Source: Phycisphaerales bacterium (lineage in GTDB: Bacteria > Planctomycetota > Phycisphaerae > Phycisphaerales > Phycisphaeraceae). From it: DNA of 13,741 bases. Location: positions 1 through 13,741 of the forward strand of contig JAAUTM010000006.1 of assembly GCA_012031455.1 (NCBI GenBank), in the 5' to 3' direction. Position numbers and translations under genes: made by a program. Below the pieces are notes generated by a model. The model was given only the letters and a program-made list of their open reading frames with translations, searched no databases and had not been told where the DNA came from. Of this stretch, positions 6,839 through 13,741 are shown in pieces. The number at the start of each line of letters is the position of its first letter. The first letter of the stretch is position 1.

Positions 6839-8617
6839 TTATCCAATAGACTCCAAAGTCAGTACCCGACCTGCTGTGGGAGGTAACTCCAGGTTAAATT
6901 CACTCGTAAAATCGCCCAGCGTCGCTTTCGTCCAGTAGTCGGATATCCTCACGTCTCCATCAAACCGGATCTTCCGCTGGGACGGCTCTTTGGTCCAATT
7001 CAGCAGCACAACATGCCTGGCGTGGCCATCGTTGATCCAGCCCATTTCCAGCCGGTCGTCGGCAAACGTTGCGGCAATTCCGGGTGCAGTTGTCAGGATA
7101 CGCAGCAGTCTCCATTGTTCCGGGGTGTACGCGATAACAGCATCACCGCAAAGCATCATTCCACCAGAGGCCAGTGTCGCTGCCATGTGGAAGCTCACCT
7201 GATTCTGAGTTAGGCCTTGATCCTTCTGGACTTTTCCATCGCCACCAATGAGTTCAATGGATGCGGATTTGGGCTTGAGAGCATCCAGCTTGATGCAATC
7301 CGGATCGTTCCACCAGAGCCGATCATTCATCCAGTTGCGCAGGAGATTCTCCCTGGCCACGCGGGCTACCGTCTCGTAGTTGCCAAAGACATCGCAGGAG
7401 GTGCGCGACCCGTGGATCTCGCCCAGAGACGGCCAATAGGGTTGATTGCAGCCCAGAATGAAACTGTTGCCCGCTCCGCGGCGAATCGCAGCCATGCCCC
7501 GGCGATAGGCCTCAATGGCTGTGGCCTTTGAATCGTAATGCTCCCCGAACGGCAACGCACCCCAGACATTCGCATCCAGCTTGAAGTAGGTGCATCCCCA
7601 TGCATGGAGCGTCCGAAACACTTCCTCCAGGTAGGCCAGTGCTTCTGGATGTGTACCATCGAGGATATACCACGGCCCCTGACGCCATCCGCCAAAAGTA
7701 ACCTTGCCACTATTGAGCGGAGCACCATCAGCGTCCTTCACAAACCAATCGGGATGCTCCTGGAAGAGTCTGGATTCCGGACTGGCGACAAACGGGGCCA
7801 CCCAGATAGCCGGTTCAAACCCAGCTTCCCGAATAGAGGCGATCACCTGTTTGACGCCACCATGAACATTGCCGTGGACTCGAGCCAATCGCCCATCCAA
7901 GGCTGATAGCCTGTCGTCGATCTGGATGTAACGTACCTCCGGCAGATGGGTCTGGAATGCCTCCAGGTTTGCCAGGATTTTTTTGGATGAAATGTCCGGG
8001 CCGTAGCAGTACCAGGAACACCAACCGTTGGGCACACCGTCCCAGTTGAGTCTGGGATGATGGCCCACGATCCTCGCGGCGAACCTCTCCATCATGAGCG
8101 GAGCGTCTGCGTCTTCCGCAACCATTAGCTCTTCCAGAACGACTTCTTCTCCCGGAGCCAGGGGAATCTTCTCCAGATTCATGACGATCTGGAGCGTTTG
8201 GGCATTGAAGTTGAAACGGCCGCCAAAGCGACGACATGAGGTGAATCCCACAAGCGCAGACATTCTGCCGGGGATTCCGAGTCGCATATAGTTGTAGCAG
8301 GAATGGAAACCCACCGGCTCCACAAGACGATAATGATTTACCTCGGTCAGTGAGTCCACATCTTCCGGTGCAGCAAGTGTCCCGGCTGTGGAGCAGAACA
8401 TGCTGAAGCCTTCGCCATAGAGCGCGGATTCGGGTGCAAGGCCGTGCTGGAACTCGGCCAAGAGGAACTCGCCGATGCGGGCCGTCGCTGCCGTGGTATT
8501 CTTCAAGGTAAACTTGAAGAGTTCACCTTCACGCACGACCGTGAGTTTCAGTCCGTCCAGCGACCGTTGCCGCTGGGTCAAGGCAAGTTCAATCGCATCA
8601 GCAAGCTTCATCGCCAT
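6839..8617 (-). CDS. GH36-like alpha-galactosidase (melibiase family), cytoplasmic
   Basis: This 592-residue protein starts at the ATG at 8617, with AAAGGGA upstream. No signal peptide or membrane segment is present, so it should act in the cytoplasm. Residues 1-185 form an N-terminal beta-supersandwich domain. The TIM barrel opens with GWCSWYCYG at 198-206 and YIQIDD at 230-235, then IWVAPF at 271-276. The probable nucleophile is Asp348 in YFKLDAN, matching the K-x-D strand of clan GH-D. The probable acid/base is Asp409 in SRTSCD, matching the R-x-S-x-D motif. A C-terminal beta-domain covers about 515-592. The size fits short bacterial GH36 or related GH27/31-like enzymes. The family releases alpha-linked galactose, and here it would finish imported oligosaccharides. 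It is divergent from the GH95 gene and shares its control region. The frame is intact. Family confidence is good; exact linkage preference cannot be read. Confidence 0.87.
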   Translation of the reverse strand: MAMKLADAIELALTQRQRSLDGLKLTVVREGELFKFTLKNTTAATARIGEFLLAEFQHGLAPESALYGEGFSMFCSTAGTLAAPEDVDSLTEVNHYRLVEPVGFHSCYNYMRLGIPGRMSALVGFTSCRRFGGRFNFNAQTLQIVMNLEKIPLAPGEEVVLEELMVAEDADAPLMMERFAARIVGHHPRLNWDGVPNGWCSWYCYGPDISSKKILANLEAFQTHLPEVRYIQIDDRLSALDGRLARVHGNVHGGVKQVIASIREAGFEPAIWVAPFVASPESRLFQEHPDWFVKDADGAPLNSGKVTFGGWRQGPWYILDGTHPEALAYLEEVFRTLHAWGCTYFKLDANVWGALPFGEHYDSKATAIEAYRRGMAAIRRGAGNSFILGCNQPYWPSLGEIHGSRTSCDVFGNYETVARVARENLLRNWMNDRLWWNDPDCIKLDALKPKSASIELIGGDGKVQKDQGLTQNQVSFHMAATLASGGMMLCGDAVIAYTPEQWRLLRILTTAPGIAATFADDRLEMGWINDGHARHVVLLNWTKEPSQRKIRFDGDVRISDYWTKATLGDFTSEFNLELPPTAGRVLTLESIG

Positions 8618-8653
8618 CTCATATCCCTTTAGGTTTATACTTCATGACAGAAC

Positions 8654-8671
8654 GTTAATGAGGTACCGCCC
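8654..8671 (-). promoter_or_regulatory. Putative operator, copy D (divergent copy, weaker)
   Basis: On the minus strand the sequence reads GGGCGGTACCTCATTAAC, which keeps the CGGTACC core and an ATTA flank but has one extra base between them compared with copies A-C. It lies 45 bases upstream of the alpha-galactosidase start codon. It could be a real second site or chance, since it is less similar than the others. Confidence 0.35.
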
Positions 8672-8710
8672 CACAACATTCCCGAAACACAATGGTGTCA
8701 ACCAAGCTTT

Positions 8711-8730
8711 ACGTTACCGGTACCATTATG
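8711..8730 (+). promoter_or_regulatory. Putative LacI-type operator, copy C
   Basis: The site reads ACGTTACCGGTACCATTATG. The last seven bases (CATTATG) and the CGGTA core are identical to copy B, with 15 of 20 positions shared. It also contains the near-palindrome GTTACCGGTACC and an ACGTTA string. It lies 56 bases upstream of the GH95 start codon. Confidence 0.55.
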
Positions 8731-8785
8731 TCCAATTCCGGCTATATTACCCTACCAAAGTAACCTCACAAGCAGAGAGACTTCT

Positions 8786-11200
8786 ATGAACGCAGAATCC
8801 GAGTCAAGCCAGATGTCGCGCAGGGACGTGTTGCGGGTCGCATCAGCCACGCTGGCCGCTTCTTCGGGGATGGCCTCGGCTGCAATCAAGGCGGTGACTC
8901 AGATAACGCCCGATGCGATGATCACACCCGTTGTCTCACCGCCCCCGGAGTCGAATCTTGTGCTGTGGTACGAACAGCCCGCCGCCACTTGGGAAGAAGC
9001 CCTGCCGCTTGGCAACGGCCGACTTGGCGCGATGGTCTTCGGCTCACCCACCCGAGAGCGACTACAGCTTAACGAAGACACCCTCTGGGGCTGGCGATCC
9101 TTACGATCCTGTTAGCCCCGAAGCAATGGACGCTCTGCCCGAGGCACGCAAACTTGTTTTTGAAGGCCGGTACAAGGACGCCCACGAACTGATCGCCCAA
9201 AAAATCATGGCTCGTCCGCTGCTGCAGATGCAGTATCAGACGCTCGGCGATCTGCATTTTGGAATTCGCAGGCGATGACGCAACCTGTTCAGACTTTCGC
9301 CGTACGCTCGATCTGGAGTCTGCCCTCAGCACTGTGAGCTATAAGCAAGGCGGCGTTCGCTTCACGCGTGAAGCGTTCATCTCGCCGGTCGATCAGGTGC
9401 TGGTGGTACGCATCCGTGCGGATCAACCCGGTGCGATCAACTTCGTCGCCCGCTTCACGACGCCTCACAAGACACAACAGTCGTCCACCAAAGCTACGGA
9501 CACATTGTTGCTGCGAGGCAGCAACGGTGATTCCGAGGGTGTTAAAGGCGCACTCTCATTCGAAGCCCGCCTCGTGGCCCGCACGACTGGTGGGCGTGTG
9601 GAACTCGACTCGGATCGGCTTCGTGTCGTCGATGCCGATGAAGTCGTCCTCCACGTCGCGATGGCAACCAGCTTCCGAAAATTTGATGATGTCAGTGGCG
9701 ACCCGACATCGCTCAATGAATCGACTCTGGCCAGTAGCTTGCTGCGGTCGTATACGCAGATGTTCGATGAACATGTCGCCGAGCACCGCAGGCTCTTTGA
9801 TCGTGTGAGTCTTGACCTTGGCATCACGGATGCAGCAAAGCTCCCCACGGATCGCCGCGTGCGCGATTCGATGTCACTCGATGATCCCGCGCTCGCATCG
9901 CTCTATTTCCAGTACGGTCGTTACCTGCTGATATGCAGCTCGCGTCCCGGCACGCAGCCAGCCAACCTGCAAGGCATCTGGAACGACAGCCTGACCCCGC
10001 CCTGGGGCAGCAAGTACACCATTAACATCAACATCCAGATGAACTACTGGCCTGCCGAGACTACGGGTCTGGGTGAGTTGATCGAACCATTGGTGAAGAT
10101 GGTTGAAGACCTCGCCATCACCGGCGCTCACACCGCTCGCAAGATGTACAACGCCCGCGGCTGGGTCTGCCATCACAACACCGATATCTGGCGTGCCACT
10201 GCGCCTATCGACGGACCCTTCTGGGGCATGTGGCCCTGCGGCGGTGCTTGGCTCACCACTCACCTGTGGAATCATTACCTCTACACCGGAGATGTTGCGT
10301 TCCTGCGGCGTATATACCCGCTCCTTCGCGGTGCAGCCGAGTTCTTCCTCGATGCACTCGTCGAGGATCCCAAGACCAGATACCTCGTTACGAATCCATC
10401 AATCTCGCCTGAGAATGCCCATCCACACGGTACGAGCATCTGCGCCGGTCCAACGATGGACAACCAGATTATCCGCGACGTTTTCACGCAGGCGATCAAC
10501 GCTGGCGAGGTACTGAGGGTTGATCCCGAATTGCGGATCCAATTACAGATGAAATGCGATCGGCTGTCGCCTAATAGGATTGGCGCACAGGGACAATTGC
10601 AGGAATGGCTTGAAGACTGGGACGCAAACGCCCCCGAAAAGCATCACCGCCATATTTCCCATCTGTACGGCCTGTTCCCGTCAAACCAGATCGACCCTCT
10701 GACCACGCCCCAACTGGCCCAGGCTTGCAAAGTCACACTCCAAAATCGCGGCGACATTTCCACTGGCTGGGCCATCGCTTGGCGCATCAACTGCTGGGCA
10801 CGTTTGCGTGATGGTGATCGGGCTTACAACATTCTTCGCCACCTCTTGGACCCGACCCGTACATATCCGAATCTCTTCGATGCCCATCCACCGTTCCAAA
10901 TCGACGGCAACTTCGGCGGCGCAAATGCCATTGCGGAAATGCTGCTGCAGAGTCACAACGATGAACTTCATCTGCTGCCAGCCTTACCCCGTGCCTGGCC
11001 CGCAGGCAAGGTCACCGGTCTGCGCGCCCGTGGCGGCTTCGTCGTGGATCTGCCAATGGGCAGAAGGGCTGCTGACCTTGGCAACCATTCGAAGCTGCCT
11101 CGGTAACTCGTGTCGCATCCGTTATGGCAAGCTCCTGGCCGAACACACGATCGCCGCGGATCAGTTGCTTCACCTCGGTCCAACACTTCAAGTCAAATGA
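8786..11200 (+). CDS. GH95 glycoside hydrolase (alpha-L-fucosidase / alpha-L-galactosidase), Tat-exported (three frameshifts)
   Basis: Reconstructed length is about 804 residues, normal for GH95. The N-terminus holds a twin-arginine signal ([17 protein letters not shown]), predicting folded export through Tat. The GH95 opening motif [20 protein letters not shown], then GRLGAMVFG and NEDTLW, is followed by a helical core: [29 protein letters not shown] (10021-10059), PSISPEN and DGNFGG. By analogy with the Bifidobacterium enzyme, the Glu at 10411-10413 is a candidate general acid, and the Asn pair of NIN plus the Asp at 10903-10905 candidate base elements. Extra single bases break the frame at three places: the G4 run 9087-9090 (restores WAGDPYDPV), 9261-9262 (restores LHFEFAGDD) and 11053-11054 (restores VVDLQWAEG and the family ending GPTLQVK, stop 11198-11200). 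Uncorrected pieces are 8786-9115, an overlapping frame to about 9278, and 9259-11106. GH95 inverts and removes alpha-1,2-linked fucose or L-galactose. Divergent from the alpha-galactosidase gene. Confidence 0.85.
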
Positions 11201-11281
11201 AGCGGTGAGCAGCCTGCGGTTGCAGTGGACGGTGAGCCACTTCTCATGCTTACAGGCAATCTCACCACCCGTACACATCGC

Positions 11282-11310
11282 CACCCAGAACACTGGAGGG
11301 TGATATTTTC
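11282..11310 (+). terminator. Weak terminator candidate after the GH95 gene
   Basis: CACCCAG (11282-11288) can pair with CTGG and GTG in the stretch up to 11302, with a three-base bulge, and is followed by ATATTTT. The stem is short and interrupted, so the call is tentative. Confidence 0.25.
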
Positions 11311-11325
11311 AACTACGAAATAAAA

Positions 11326-11367
11326 CGGCATTAATCAGCCATGAATAAACATAGCTGATTAATGCCG
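11326..11367 (-). terminator. Perfect 14-bp inverted repeat, terminator of the CBM/helix gene
   Basis: CGGCATTAATCAGC at 11326-11339 is repeated inverted without mismatch at 11354-11367, with a 14-base loop. On the minus strand the stem is followed by TTTTATTTCG, and it starts 22 bases after the stop of the CBM/helix gene, so it should end that transcript. The stem is symmetric and may also slow the oncoming GH95 transcript from the other side. Confidence 0.7.
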
Positions 11368-11388
11368 ATAGCTGTCAGCCGACCCGTA

Positions 11389-13741
11389 TTATCTTCTTTG
11401 CCCGTAATGTGAAAGTACAAAGGCTTTTGCATACGCAGGCAGCACGGGCGTACCTATCGGAAGCAGTTGACCGTTAATATCAAATCCCAGTGCATTCCAG
11501 TCTGAGAAGTTCTTTCTCGAGGTTTTCCAATACCATACTGATTTTGTGGAAAAGCCCCTGTAGATATTATTATCGACAGTCACCTGACTCGCTAAATCAT
11601 ATGTCGGATCACCGGATTCGTCCTGAAGCTTCATGAAAACACCCCATTCAGTATCCATCGATATATCGTTGTGATGAATATTCACGTTATAAAGTCCGGG
11701 TGATCTGGTGGAATGTAATGCCCATATGCCATCTTTGGGACCATAAACAGCATTTTCATAAACTTCAACATCTCTTGATCCGCTGATAAAGATACCTGCA
11801 TTACCATTGCCGCCTATGCCGTTATTCCTTACGATATTCCAATAGATTTTGTTGGTCCGTAGCTGATCTCGTAGAAGATCCCCATGCTGTGATTGTTTTC
11901 CGTCAAGTTGGAGCGGATGGTGGCATTGTAGTTATAGGCATCAAACCAGATACCAGGCCCGATGTTGTCGTGCACCCAGTTGTTTTCTACCAGCATGCCT
12001 GCATCTGTATACAAAAACTTGGTGCCTCCGCCTTCCCAGCCCCAGTCGTAATCCAGCACCTTGTTATTGTATATTTCGGTATTGCGCAGGATCACATACG
12101 CAGTGTAACCATAACTGGGCCTGTTAGGGTCATCCACCCGGCCAACACCCCGGATGCCAATTTGTCCGTTACTATGTACCTTGGAATTTTCGATCGTTAT
12201 TCCCGGTGCCAGGCTGATGCCTGCCCCATGATTGTATCTTGCTTCCACGTATCTGACGATCCAGTTCTGAGTATAATGTTGTGCATGGAAGGATATGGCA
12301 CCATGCTGAGCAGGTGTGGCGTATTTTTCAATAATGAGATTCTCTATCGTTACGCCGCTGACTTCATGTCCCCCAAAAGCACCCCTTTCTTTGCTGATTT
12401 CCACTGATGAGAAGGATGCTGGGTTGTCATACATATAGATTCTTTGATTCGGATAGTCATAAAACCACTTTCCTGGTCCCAATTCCGCAATGCTTCCTAC
12501 ATGCTTGAGGCGAGTATATCCATTGACAAATAATTCCTCGCGATATGCATCACGAGCATTTCCGCCAGCCTTGATTTTCCCAAATGCCCAGTTATCCCCG
12601 GGTTGTCCGCTGATGAAGTACCGTCCGTTCTGATCGGTTTGAAAAGCAGAGGCTGACAGGACTTTTGCCCCGTTCAAAACGGCACCATATTCACCAAGGA
12701 ATGTATCCCCGTTCTTTGCAATAACTGATTGCTGGCGATGTACGCCAGACTTGATGATATATGTTGTACCAGCCGGATTATTGTTCACTACAGATTGGAA
12801 GTTGTCTCCGACATTGAGATATACCTCTCCAGCCACTGCCTTTCTGAGCAACAGATAGTCAACATTCGCGCCATTGGACCCTGTGGTTGTAGCTCTAATG
12901 GTGTTGGCACCTTCCAGAAGTGCAGTTGTTGTTGCTGACGTCAACCATGTAGTCCAATTACCAGTCGGATTAAAGGCCAGACTTGAATTAACAACATTAC
13001 CATTTACTTTAATTTCCAATGGGCGGTTAGAGGCTGCACCATTGGCATAAATGAATTCCAATGCATAATTACCTGCCGAAGGCACATCGACGGTCCATTC
13101 AATGTAAGCACCTGTGTTTCCGCTGTAATCCCTGTAGCCCGTACCACTGTACCCAGGGTTTGATGAGCTGGTCGATGCCTGTGAGGCAGTTGCACTTTCA
13201 GCTTCATAAAGTGCTTGAGTAACTTCAAGATAATCTATATTTCCGCCATTTAAACCAATTGTTGTAACTCGAATGGTGTTATCGCCCGCATTCAACACGA
13301 CCTTGTCATTACTGATTGCCCAATTAGACCAGCTGCCAGTTGGCTTGTAAGACTGTTTGCTACGAACAGTAACTCCATTCACAGCCATTTCGAGTGTTCT
13401 GTCGGCAGCGGCACCGTTGGCATGCCTGATTTCCAATAGATATGTTCCCTGTGCAGCCACATTGACAGTCCATTCAATGTATGCTCCCGTATCACCCCCT
13501 GCACCAAAATTGAAATCAACATATCCTGTGCCACTGTATCCAGGATTGCTTGAAAATACCTGTGCCCCGCTACGGGCTGCATCTTCAGCCTCGTATACTG
13601 ATGCCGATAGGAGACTTGAAGCCAGCTGAACCGGCGTCAGGGTCTGAAGGGGTGAGAGGGTCAGCAATTCCTGCGAAGCGACGCTGGTCTGCTGAACGCT
13701 CCTGGTTTGGTGCCCGCGTTGGTTCGTAAGTTGTGCGGACG
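11389..13741 (-). CDS. Exported protein with two tandem CBM6/35-type modules and a parallel beta-helix (5'-partial, one frameshift)
   Basis: The frame is open to the right edge, so the true start lies outside; a TTG at 13667 within it has no ribosome site. At least 780 residues are present. Counting from 13667, residues 25-149 and 154-275 are two related carbohydrate-binding modules (YEAEDA / YEAESA start, SSNPGYSGTGY, TGAYIEWTV, NTIRxTT, xDYL end). They are of the CBM6/CBM35 beta-sandwich type, which bind sugars with calcium. From about 283 (VGDNFQSVVNN) a right-handed beta-helix follows with many N-N turn repeats (VENNWVHDN, IRSNLTENN). One base is missing near 11854-11858: the first frame stops at 11829, while the next continues NKIYWNIVRNNGIGGNGNAG to the stop at 11389. 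Such proteins are exported polysaccharide binders, lyases or hydrolases; no catalytic residue can be named. Convergent with GH95. Confidence 0.8.
12843..13595 (-). repeat. Tandem duplication of a carbohydrate-binding module
   Basis: Two protein-level repeats of about 125 residues (13595-13221 and 13208-12843) are separated by only four residues. They share SSNPGYSGTGY, TGAYIEWTV, the NGAA..R.LE..VNG string, PTG.W..W and the NTIR.TT..NG.N.DYL ending. This is an internal duplication within the gene, not a DNA-level mobile repeat. Confidence 0.75.

Larger units (their letters stand above)
8618..8785. promoter_or_regulatory. Divergent control region between alpha-galactosidase and GH95 genes
   Basis: This 168-base spacer carries two GGTACC cores, at 8662-8667 and 8719-8724, one nearer each gene. 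On the minus strand TTGACA (8701-8696) lies upstream of the alpha-galactosidase, but the -10 at 17 bases (TGTTGT) is poor. On the plus strand TATATT at 8743-8748 may serve the GH95 gene without a good -35. The arrangement suggests co-regulation of both enzymes. Confidence 0.5.

Noticed and set aside
9259..11106. Separate GH95-like gene starting at TTG 9259
   Set aside because: The first residues (EFAGDD) continue the preceding frame after removal of one base, and the GH95 N-terminal motifs lie upstream. It is a fragment of one gene.
11389..11685. Separate small gene at the end of the CBM/helix protein
   Set aside because: The same frame is open back to about 11855 and continues the helix repeats. 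The internal Met at 11685 has no start context.
13665..13667. TTG at 13667 as the start of the CBM/helix protein
   Set aside because: There is no Shine-Dalgarno and no signal peptide directly after it, and the frame is open to the window edge. The gene is most likely truncated by the window.
1..13741. CRISPR array, tRNA, rRNA, insertion sequence or integrase
   Set aside because: Both strands were read for regularly spaced direct repeats, tRNA-like arms and transposase motifs; none was convincing.

Overview
The window reads as a carbohydrate-degradation locus from a bacterium of the PVC group. A Planctomycetota (Phycisphaerae-like) or Lentisphaerota host is my best guess. The reasons are a type II secretion/type IV-style pseudopilin with a C-terminal His...Asp-Gly motif encoded beside a LacI regulator, large secreted parallel beta-helix proteins, LamG and CBM6/35-type modules, and a Tat-exported GH95 enzyme. 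This taxonomic guess rests on gene style only. No rRNA, tRNA, CRISPR array, transposase or integrase was seen.

Layout, left to right. Positions 1-69 hold a possible C-terminal tail of an upstream gene (+). Positions 244-1080 (+) encode a secreted alpha/beta-hydrolase esterase behind a recognisable promoter and operator. Positions 1081-1453 carry no convincing gene but are rich in hairpins and include a strong terminator. On the minus strand, 6579 to 1454 looks like one transcription unit: pseudopilin (6579-5816), LacI-family regulator (5778-4726), then a very large secreted beta-helix/LamG protein (4613-1454), ending at the terminator at 1395-1418. Positions 8617-6839 (-) encode a cytoplasmic GH36-like alpha-galactosidase. 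Divergent from it, 8786-11200 (+) encodes a Tat-exported GH95 alpha-fucosidase/alpha-galactosidase. Convergent with that, 13741-11389 (-) encodes a protein with two tandem CBM6/35-type modules followed by a beta-helix, cut by the right edge of the window.

How it may work together. Secreted helix proteins, the exported GH95 and the esterase would open a fucose/galactose-containing, probably acylated polysaccharide outside the cytoplasm, and the cytoplasmic GH36-like enzyme would finish imported oligosaccharides. A near-palindromic site centred on GGTACC recurs upstream of the esterase, upstream of the pseudopilin-LacI operon, and in the alpha-galactosidase/GH95 divergent region. This suggests that the local LacI protein controls the whole locus and itself. 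No SusC/SusD pair, transporter or sulfatase is visible; a pseudopilin occupies the operon instead.

Caution: four of the seven main genes contain single-base frameshifts (eight in total), several of them in homopolymer runs. In every case the downstream frame restores a clean family-like protein. I annotate them as single reconstructed genes; they may be sequencing errors or genuine recent decay.
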